A model generated the notes under the pieces. That model was not told the origin of the DNA, did no database searches, and worked only from the letters and a program-made list of their open reading frames with translations. A program made the translations under genes and the position numbers. Of a stretch of 64,000 nt of DNA, positions 46,101 to 57,758 are shown piece after piece; the stretch's first letter is position 1, and every line of letters starts with the position of its first letter. The stretch comes from Sipunculus nudus (taxonomy: Eukaryota > Annelida > Sipuncula > Golfingiida > Sipunculidae): contig CM049309.1 in NCBI GenBank assembly GCA_026874595.1, positions 678,501 to 742,500 of the forward strand. Direction: 5' to 3'.

Positions 46101-49100
46101 AAAACTGTATCAACAATTTGAGCTGGATTTATTTTTCAGACATGTATGTAGCAGACTTCAAAACTGTATCAACAATTTGAGCTGGATTTATTTTTCAGAC
46201 ATGTATGTAGCAGACTTCAAAACTGTATCAACAATTTGAGCTGGATTTATTTTTCAGACATGTATGTAGCAGACTTCAAAACTGTATCAACAATTTGAGC
46301 TGGATTTATTTTTCAGACATGTATGTAGCAGACTTCAAAACTGTATCAACAATTTGAGCTGGATTTATTTTTCAGACATGTATGTAGCAGACTTCAAAAC
46401 TGTATCAACAATTTGAGCTGGATTTATTTTTCAGACATGTATGTAGCAGACTTCAAAACTGTATCAACAATTTGAGCTGGATTTATTTTTCAGACATGTA
46501 TGTAGCAGACTTCAAAACTGTATCAACAATTTGAGCTGGATTTATTTTTCAGACATGTATGTAGCAGACTTCAAAACTGTATCAACAATTTGAGCTGGAT
46601 TTATTTTTCAGACATGTATGTAGCAGACTTCAAAACTGTATCAACAATTTGAGCTGGATTTATTTTTCAGACATGTATGTAGCAGACTTCAAAACTGTAT
46701 CAACAATTTGAGCTGGATTTATTTTTCAGACATGTATGTAGCAGACTTCAAAACTGTATCAACAATTTGAGCTGGATTTATTTTTCAGACATGTATGTAG
46801 CAGACTTCAAAACTGTATCAACAATTTGAGCTGGATTTATTTTTCAGACATGTATGTAGCAGACTACAAAACTGTATCAACAATTTGAGCTTGATTTATT
46901 TTTCAGACATGTATGTAGCAGACTTCAAAACTGTATCAACAATTTGAGCTGGATTTATTTTTCAGACATGTATGTAGCAGACTTCAAAACTGTATCAACA
47001 ATTTGAGCTTGATTTATTTTTCAGACATGTATGTAGCAGACTACAAAACTGTATCAACAATTTGAGCTTGATTTATTTTTCAGACATGTATGTAGCAGAC
47101 TTCAAAACTGTATCAACAATTTGAGCTTGATTTATTTTTCAAACATGTATGTAGCAGACTTCAAAACTGTATCAACAATTTGAGCTTGATTTATTTTTCA
47201 AACATGTATGTAGCAGACTTCAAAACTGTATCAACAATTTGAGCTTGATTTATTTTTCAAACATGTATGTAGCAGACTTCAAAACTGTATCAACAATTTG
47301 AGCTTGATTTATTTTCCAGACATGTATGTAGCAGACTTCAAAACTGTATCAACAATTTGAGCTTGATTTATTTTTCAAACATGTATGTAGCAGACTTCAA
47401 AACTGTATCAACAATTTGAGCTTGATTTATTTTCCAGACATGTATGTAGCAGACTTCAAAACTGTATCAACAATTTGAGCTTGATTTATTTTCCAGACAT
47501 GTATGTAGCAGACTTCAAAACTGTATCAACAATTTGAGCTGGATTTATTTTTCAGACATGTATGTAGCAGACTTCAAAACTGTATCTACAATTTGAGCTG
47601 GATTTATTTTCCAGACATGTATGTAGCAGACTTCAAAACTGTATCAACAATTTGAGCTTGATTTATTTTCCAGACATGTATGTAGCAGACTTCAAAACTG
47701 TATCAACAATTTGAGCTGGATTTATTTTTCAGACATGTATGTAGCAGACTTCAAAACTGTATCAACAATTTGAGCTTGATTTATTTTTCAGACATGTATG
47801 TAGCAGACTTCAAAACTGTATCAACAATTTGAGCTTGATTTATTTTCCAGACATGTATGTAGCAGACTTCAAAACTGTATCAACAATTTGAGCTGGATTT
47901 ATTTTTCAGACATGTATGTAGCAGAGGTAATTTTTTTCAAACATGTAGGTGGCAGACATTGTATCAACAATTTGAGCTGGATTTATTTTTCAGACATGTA
48001 TGTAGCAGACTTCAAAACTGTATCAACCATTTGAGCTGGATTTATTTTTCAGACATGTATGTAGCAGACTTCAAAACTGTATCAACAATTTGAGCTTGAT
48101 TTATTTTCCAGACATGTATGTAGCAGACTTCAAAACTGTATCAACAATTTGAGCTGGATTTATTTTTCAGACATGTATGTAGCAGAGGTAATTTTTTTCA
48201 AACATGTAGGTGGCAGACATTGTATCAACAATTTGAGCTGGATTTATTTTTCAGACATGTATGTAGCAGACTTCAAAACTGTATCAACAATTTGAGCTTG
48301 ATTTATTTTTCAGACATGTATGTAGCAGACTTCAAAACTGTATCAACAATTTGAGCTTGATTTATTTTCCAGACATGTATGTAGCAGACTTCAAAACTGT
48401 ATCAACAATTTGAGCTGGATTTATTTTTCAGACATGTATGTAGCAGAGGTAATTGTTTTCAAACATGTAGGTGGCAGACATTGTATCAACAATTTGAGCT
48501 GGATTTATTTTTCAGACATGTATGTAGCAGACTTCAAAACTGTATCAACCATTTGAGCTGGATTTATTTTTCAGACATGTATGTAGCAGACTTCAAAACT
48601 GTATCAACAATTTGAGCTGGATTTATTTTTCAGACATGTATGTAGCAGACATTGTATCATTAATTTGAGCTTGATTTATTTTCCAGACATGTATGTAGCA
48701 GACATTGTATCAACAATTTGAGCTGGATTTATTTTTCAGACATGTATGTAGCAGACTTCAAAACTGTATCAACAATTTGAGCTGGATTTATTTTCCAGAC
48801 ATGTATGTAGCAGACTTCAAAACTGTATCAACAATTTGAGCTGGATTTATTTTTCAGACATGTATGTAGCAGACTTCAAAACTGTATCAACAATTTGAGC
48901 TGGATTTATTTTTCAGACATGTATGTAGCAGACTTCAAAACTGTATCAACAATTTGAGCTGGATTTATTTTTCAGACATGTATGTAGCAGACTTCAAAAC
49001 TGTATCAACAATTTGAGCTGGATTTATTTTTCAGACATGTATGTAGCAGACTTCAAAACTGTATCAACAATTTGAGCTTGATTTATTTTTCAGACATGTA

Positions 49101-52100
49101 TGTAGCAGACTTCAAAACTGTATCAACAATTTGAGCTGGATTTATTTTTCAGACATGTATGTAGCAGACTTCAAAACTGTATCAACAATTTGAGCTTGAT
49201 TTATTTTTCAGACATGTATGTAGCAGACTTCAAAACTGTATCAACAATTTGAGCTGGATTTATTTTTCAGACATGTATGTAGCAGACTTCAAAACTGTAT
49301 CAACAATTTGAGCTGGATTTATTTTTCAGACATGTATGTAGCAGACTTCAAAACTGTATCAACAATTTGAGCTTGATTTATTTTTCAGACATGTATGTAG
49401 CAGACTTCAAAACTGTATCAACAATTTGAGCTGGATTTATTTTTCAGACATGTATGTAGCAGACTTCAAAACTGTATCAACCATTTGAGCTTGATTTATT
49501 TTTCAGACATGTATGTAGCAGACTTCAAAACTGTATCAACCATTTGAGCTTGATTTATTTTTCAGACATGTATGTAGCAGACTTCAAAACTGTATCAACC
49601 ATTTGAGCTGGATTTATTTTTCAGACATGTATGTAGCAGACTTCAAAACTGTATCAACAATTTGACCTATATTTATTTTTCAAACATGTATGTAGCAGAG
49701 GTAATTTTTTTCAAACATGTAGGTGGCAGACATTGTATCATCAATTTGAGCTTGATTTATTTTTCAGACATGTATGTAGCAGACTACAAAACTGTATCAA
49801 CAATTTGAACTGGATTAATTTTTTATAGACATGTATGTAGCAGACTTCAAAACTGTATCAACAATTTGAGCTGGATTTATTTTTCAGACGTATGTAGCAG
49901 ACGTAATTTTTTTTAGACATATATGTAGCAGACATTGTATCAACAATTTGAGCTGGATTTATTTTTCAGACATGTATGTAGCAGACATAAAAAAAAACTG
50001 TATTAACAGTCTGAGCTGGATTTATTTTTCAGCCATGTATGTAGCAGACATCAAAACTGTATCAACAATTTGAGCTGGATTTATTTTTCAGACATGTATG
50101 TAGCAGACTACAAAACTGTATCAACAATTTGAGCTGGATTTATTTTTCAGACATGTATGTAGCAGACATAAAAAAAACTGTATTAACAGTCTGAGCTGGA
50201 TTTATTTTTCAGCCATGTATGTAGCAGACATCAAAACTGTATCAACAATTTGAGCTGGATTTATTTTTCAGACATGTATGTAGCAGACTACAAAACTGTA
50301 TCAACAATTTGAACTGGATTTATTTTTTTCAGACGTGTGTATCAGACATCAAAACTGTATCAACAATTTGAGCTGGATTTATTTTTCAGTCATGTATGTA
50401 GCAGACGTAATTTTTTTCAGACATGTATGTAGCAGACATTGTATCAACAGTTTGAGCTGGATTTATTTTTTTCAGACATGTATGTAGCAGACATCAAAAC
50501 TGTATCAACAATTTGAGCTGGATTTATTTTTTCAGACTTGTATGTATCAGACATCAAAACTGTATCAACAGTTTGAGCTGGATTTATTTTTTCAGACATG
50601 TATGTATCAGACATAATTTTTTTCAGACATGTATGTATCAGACATTAAAAGTGGGATCACAGCAAAAGATGGTGAGCCTGAGGTGATACATGAGACTTCC
50701 GCCACAGCCTGTATTGATGGGCGTAACCTGCTGGGTCCAGTAGTAGGCAACAAGGCCATGCAGATGGCAATACAGAAGGCTCAAGAAACAGGGGTCGGAT
50801 GGACTGTAGCTAAGGGTAGGTCCTCCCTCTACCCATCCTTGAAAAGTTTATGATCTGATATTCAGAAAAAGTTTTAGTAAATTGATGGATGAATTTGATT
50901 GCCACCTCCATTTTATGCAGATCCTTTTCTCTTGTGAATGAGTACAAAGTCTTCAGTTATTTTGTGAATGAGTATGTCCTCACTCCTCAGTTATTTTGTG
51001 AATTAGTACCTCCACTTATTTTGTGAGTGAGTACAACATCCTCAGTTATTTTTTGAACAAGTACGTCCTCAGTTATTTTGTGAGTACAACTTCTGCAGTT
51101 ATTTTGTGAACGAGTATATCCTCAGTTATTTTGTGAACGAGTACATCCTCAGTTATTTTGTGAACAAGTACGTCCTCAGTAATTTTGTGAGTACGTCTGC
51201 AGTTATTTTGTGAACAAGTATGTCCTCAGTTATTTTGTGAACAAGCATGTCCTCAGTTATTTTGTGAACGAGCATATCCTGTTATTTTGTGAACAAGCAT
51301 GTCCTCAGTTATTTTGTGAACGAGCATGTCCTCAGTTATTGTGTGAACAAGTACGTCCTCGATTATTTTGTGAGTACAATGTCTGCAGTTATTTTGTGAA
51401 TGAGTATGTCCTCAGTTATTTTATGAACAAGCATGTCCTCAGTTATTTTGTGAACGAGCATATCCTGTTATTTTGTGAACAAGCATGTCCTCAGTTATTT
51501 TGTGAACGAGCATGTCCTCAGTTATTGTGTGAACAAGTACGTCCTCGATTATTTTGTGAGTACAATGTCTGCAGTTATTTTGTGAATGAGTATGTCCTCA
51601 GTTATTTTATGAACGAGCATGTGTTCAGTTATTTTGTGAACGAGCATGTGTTCAGTTATTTTGTGAACAAGCATGTCCTCAGTTATTTTGTGAACAAGCA
51701 TGTCCTCAGTTATTTTGTGAACAATCATGTCCTCAGTTATTTTGTGAACGAGCATGTCCTCAGTTATTTTGTGAACGATCATTTCCTCAGTTATTTTGTG
51801 AACGAGTATGTCCTCAGTTATTTTGTGAACGAGCATGTCCTCAGTTATTTTGTGAATGAGCATGTCCTCAGTTATTTTGTGAACGATCATTTCCTCAGTT
51901 ATTTTGTGAACGAATATGTCCTCAGTTATTTTGTGAACGAGTATGTCCTCAGTTATTTTGTGAACGAGCATGTCCTCAGTTATTTTGTGAACGATCATTT
52001 CCTCAGTTATTTTGTGAACAAGTATGTCCTCAGTTATTTTGTGAACGAGTATGTCCTCAGTTATTTTGTTAACGAGCGTGTCCTCAGTTATTTTGTGAAC

Positions 52101-55100
52101 GATCATGTCCTCAGTTATTTTGTGAATGAGCATGTCCTCAGTTATTTTGTGAAACATCATGTCCTCAGTTATTTTGTGAACGAGCATGTCCTCAGTTATT
52201 TTGTGAACGATCATTTCCTCTGTTATTTTGTGAACGAGTATGTCCTCAGTTATTTTGTGAACGAGCATGTCCTCTGTTATTTTGTGAACGATCATTTCCT
52301 CTGTTATTTTGTGAACGAGTATGTCCTCAGTTATTTTGTGAACGAGCGTGTCCTCAGTTATTTTGTGAATGAGCATGTCCTCAGTTATTTTGTGAACGAG
52401 CATGTCCTCAGTTATTTTGTGAACGAGCATGTCCTCAGTTATTTTGTGAATGAGCATGTCCTCAGTTATTTTGTGAACGAACATGTCCTTAGTTATTTTG
52501 TGAATGAGCATGTCCTCAGTTATTTTGTGAATGAGCAAGTTCTCAGTTATTTTGTGAACGAGCATGTTCTCAGTTGTTTTGTGAACGAGCATGTTCTCAG
52601 TTATTTTGTGAACGAGTAGTCCTCAGCTATTTTGTGAACAAGCATGTCCTCAGTTATTTTGTGAACGAGCATGTCCTCAGTTATTTTGTGAACGAGTATG
52701 TCCTCAGTCATTTTGTGAACGAGTATGTCCTCAGCTAAGTATGTCCTAAGTTATTTTGTGAACAAGTATGTCCTAAGTTATTTTGCGAATGAGTATGTCC
52801 TCAGTTTTTTTTTTGAACGAGTTATTTTGTGAACTGGTGCTCTTGCTTTAATCCCTTCAAAGTATTCATGAATGTGTCATGGAAAATGGACTGAACTTAG
52901 TGTTGTTTCTAGCCACCATTTAAAGAAATGAAGCACTAGGGCTAAAGTTTTGTGTTGTTTCTTCTCACCATTTACAGAACTATAAGTCATCAGAGCTCTA
53001 GTTATGATCCATTGTCTAATGTCCACCTAGTCGTTAGACTGGCACATTTTTAAACTGTTAGATGTACAGATCCAAAATTAGACATACAATTGTGGAAATA
53101 TGCCATTTTTAAAGAATTCAATTTTCTTTAAAATATTTTTAACAAATTAATGATTGAAATAATTTCATCAATTCAATGATTCAAAATGTAATTATATCCA
53201 GCAGGTTGCGCTACCTACCAAAAAAATCCAGAAAGCCGTCCAAGTTGTATACATATGCAAAATTTAAGGCAGATAAGTCAAACCACTACATGTATATGAG
53301 TGATTTTTGCCCTTGGCAGACAAACAGATGGACGCTGTGCAAAAAAGGGTTTCAGGTGGTGCCACCAGTTTAGAGTATGATAAAGAGCTATGTGAGAACT
53401 ATACACATGCAAAACTTTGCCCCAATCGGTCAAACGGTTCCCAAGATATGAGCTTGGATATCTGCTGCATAAACTAGAATGCAGGTGGCGCCACCTGTCA
53501 TAAAATCAAGAGAGCTGTCGGGGATGTATAAACTTGCCAAATTTTAGGCAGATATGTCAAACCACTGCCGAGATATGAGTGATTTTATCCCATGGCAGAC
53601 AAACAGACGGGAGCTGTGCAAACATGGCTGCAGGTGGCGCCACCAGTTTTGCGTATGATGAAGAGCTATGTGAGATTTATACACATGCAAAATTTTGGCC
53701 CAATCAGTCAAACGGTTCCCTAGATATGAGCTTGGATGTCTGCAGCATAAACTTGATTGTAGGTGGCGCCACCTGTCATAAAATCAGAAAAGCTATCCAG
53801 GATGTATAAGCATGCCGAATTTCAGGTGAATTAGTCAAACCACTGCAGAGATATGAGTGATTTTAACCCAAGGCAGACGAACAGATGGACACTGTGCAAA
53901 CATGGTTGCAGATGGCGCCACCATTTTTTGTGTATGTTATAAAGCTCTCCAAGGGCTACATTTGTGCAAAAAAATTTTCCTGATCGGTCAAACGGTTCCT
54001 GAGATATGAGCTTGGATGTCTGCAGCGTAAACATGAATGAAGGTGGCGCCACCTGTCATAAAATCAGAAAAGCTATCCAGGATGTATACGCATGCCAAAT
54101 TTCAGGTGAATTAGTCAAGTCACTGCAGAGATATGAGTGATTTTAACCAAAGGCAGACAAACAGATGGACACTGTGCAAACATGGTTGCAGGTAGCGCCA
54201 CCATTTTTGGTGTATGTTATAAAGCTCTCCAAGGGCTTCATTTGTGCAAAAGAATTTTCCTGATCGGTCAAACGGTTCCCGAGATATGAGCTTGGATGTC
54301 TGCAGCGTAAACGTGAATGTAGGTGGCGCCACCTGTCATAAAATCAGAAAAGCTATCCAGGATGTATACCCATGCCAAATTTCAGGTGAATTAGTCAAGT
54401 CACTGCAGAGATATGAGTGATTTTAACCCAAGGCAGACGAACAGATGGACACTGTGCAAACATGGTTGCAGGTGGCGCCACCATTTTTGGTGTATGTTAT
54501 AAAGCTCTCCGAGGGCTACATTTGTGCAAAAGAATTTTCCTGATCGGTCAAACGGTACCTGAGATATGAGCTTGGATGTCTGCAGCGTAAACGTGAATGT
54601 AGGTGGCGCCACCTGTCATAAAATCAGAAAAGCTATCCAGGATGTTTACGCATGCGGAATTTCAGGTGAATTAGTCAAGTCACTGCAGAGATATGAGTGA
54701 TTTTAACCCAAGGCAGACGAACAGATGGACACTGTGCAAACATGGTTGTAGGTGGCGCCACCATTTTTGGTGTATGTTATAAAGCTCTCCGAGGGCTACA
54801 TTTGTGCAAAAAAATTTTCCTGATCGGTCAAACGGTTCCCGAGATATGTGGGTTTATGTGTGGAAACAGACACACAAACGGACGCAGAGCGCAGAGGAAA
54901 GGTCAGAGGTCAAAACAAAATCGGGGCGCAGCAGTTCACATGTGACCCGAACATAATCCCAGGTTTCGGAAAATTCCGCCCAGCGGTTACGGAGGAGTTC
55001 TCCGGACACTTATGCGGCGGCGGCGGCGGCGGCGTGCAGCTGAAAACATAGTATCCGCAAAACTCTGTTTTGGCGAATACAATTAAGTGATCAGCTTTAT

Positions 55101-57708
55101 TTGTCCATCTATATATTTTTAAACATTTAACAATTATGAATCATTTTTTTCTGCAGGCACTGTTGAATGAAATATAATATCCTTTATATATATGCAAAGG
55201 TGTTTTAACTCCCGCTGTTCTTTACCTCATCAATTACAACTGAGCACCCTGACCTATTGGTCCTTTGTTTTGTTGTTTTTATGCACAATTTAAAGATCTG
55301 AAGCACTATGGACTTGATTTGTGTGTTGTTCAATGCATCATTTAAAGAACTGATGCAAATTCTCTTCCCAGAACATTTCTACTTACTTTTTCTTGACTAG
55401 TAATTAATTTTTGTGTGGGGTTTAAATTATATATAAATATAAAATGTAGGATATTTGTCCATGTGTTGACTATATGAATCAGAGTAGGAGCAGGAAATAT
55501 ATCCAATAATTAAGTAACGTGACAGTAAGGTAACTGGAAATTAGTGTTCAGATCAATGGGGTCTACTTTTCATTTTTGCAATAATGATAAATATATATAA
55601 ATATATAAAAAATGACTGTTGCCAGTCTCCCATCAAACAACTCCAATTTAAAATTTTGGATTTGGTGTTTGGGGAAAAAAAACAACTATTATTTGTCACT
55701 TCATATCCATCTTTTGTAGGTTCCAACCATTATGGCATTGCAGGGTGGTATGCAATGCAAGCCTTGGAAAAAGGAATAATGGTAACATAAAACCTCAATA
55801 CAATTTTGCATTTTAATAACCCTTGACTCTAACTTCTCACTTATGTGATTGTATATAATTATATTTTGTTGAATATTGAGAAAGATTTTTCTAAAATGAA
55901 TATTTTTATTTCAATTCAAGGATTGTATTTTGGATTAGCAGTGATAGCAATATTATTGAGTTTCAGTGTGTCTTTCTGTTAAAGGTTTTATTTATATAAA
56001 CACTTAAAAAGTATACTAATGACTTTTTGACTGCAGAATGTTTTGCATAGCTTATCTGTGGATAAAGTATGTATAATATTTAATTTTATCCTTTAAAGTT
56101 TATTAATTTTATTTACTTTCAGGGTATGTCTTTCACAAACACCTCACCACTTCAGGTACCAACACGAGCCAGACAGGTAAGTAAAAATGGAAAAAAAAGT
56201 CACTCAAGCACACATACATTGAGAGAATGAAAAAGAGTGAGAGATTTAGAGCAAGGGAGAGAGAGAGATTTGTATCAGGTTACAGATTCTTTATGGGTTC
56301 AGAGTTATTACATGATGCAGTCTAAGCAGAAAGCACCAAGAATTTTGTTAATATACAGCTACGTTTCCCATGATATTTTGGAAATGGGTTAAAATCGTAA
56401 TGTTTTTGGCAACAATACTTGACATGTTGATTGGAGGTGTGGACCAGACACCCAATTGAGCCTGGACCTGTCTGGTTCACAATTTTGGTTGGACCAGACC
56501 AGACTGCTAACACAAAATATCAGATCACTTTCGAAACTGGTTTGGACCACCCCATCTTAATTAATTTAATTGCTTGTGTTATAGATGAATTTGTTTCATT
56601 TCTTAAGGTTCAACCAACAATCATACCCTTATTATGGACAATGTGTTTGTTAAGCAACAATAGGACTAGACCACTCTGATGATGGACTGGAACAACAGGA
56701 GATGGTGTGATCTCGTCTGCACCTCTAATGTTGATAAGAGGTTCTGGTCTGAAACTGATTGGCTGAGAACTGATGGTTGCCTGAAATAAAGTTGATACCA
56801 CAGGGGCTGTCATAAACTGATATAAGTTAGAATACTCTGGTTGGCTTTATGCATGTTGGGGATTCTACTTCACAATATCTACAGAATTATGAATAAACAT
56901 GAATAAGATGTCCAATCAACACAGGTGAAAACTACTTTATACAATGGCCTCACTAGCATCTCATTCTTAATTCATGTATGTAGCCTTTACAGTCAAATAT
57001 ACAGTATATCAAAGATAGTGTTACAAATAACATAAAATACACCTTCCTCGTTATTTCTTAAACATACTTTGGAGATATTCTGACAAATGGGCAAACATGG
57101 TTGAACATATACCCTCAGCCACATTGTGTGACACACAGGTAGCTATGGGTGAACACATAATCTCAGCCATATTGTATGACAGACAAACAACATGGGTGAA
57201 CACATAACCTCAGCCATATTATGTGACAAACAGACAGACACGTGTGAACACATAACCTCAGCCATATTGTGTTGCAGACAGAAAAAAAACGTAGCGACAC
57301 ATAATGTCAGCCAGCTTGACTGACAGCTTGCAAGATACCTCAAGCACTGTCTCTTGCTTTGCAGGCAACCTTAGGAACTAACCCAATTGCTGTGGCAGCA
57401 CCAGGTAAAGAGGGAGACAGTTTTGTTCTTGACATGGCTACCTCTACCTGTGCCCTTGGAAAGGTGAGATGATATAACAATGTTTACATAGTGTAACTAA
57501 GTGCAACTTTACACTTACATGGTTGTAAGGTATATACATTCAAACTAACATGTAATGAAATACACCACTGCAGAATGTTTTAGTGAACTTTTGATGGGGA
57601 AAAGGTAAAAAGAGTCATCAGGAGTAAGTTAATGTAGGCTCAAAAAATTCACAGGTCCAAACACAGAGTAACAACTTACTTCTTTTCATTAGTGAGATGA
57701 GAATTGTA

Positions 57709-57758
<50 letters not shown>

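Noticed and set aside
43691-50626. 59-bp array considered as a generic satellite unrelated to the gene
   Set aside because: The unit contains the exon 2 start, including a family-conserved peptide, and the array ends at the functional exon, so it derives from the gene boundary.
51210-52619. 469-codon plus frame and 347-codon minus frame
   Set aside because: Products of a 27-bp tandem repeat inside intron 2 of a well-supported spliced gene; both strands are open because the period is a multiple of three.
53831-54612. Three near-identical 70-codon minus frames spaced 280 bases apart
   Set aside because: Same frame repeated in a 280-bp tandem array of a pearl-like element; no independent coding evidence.
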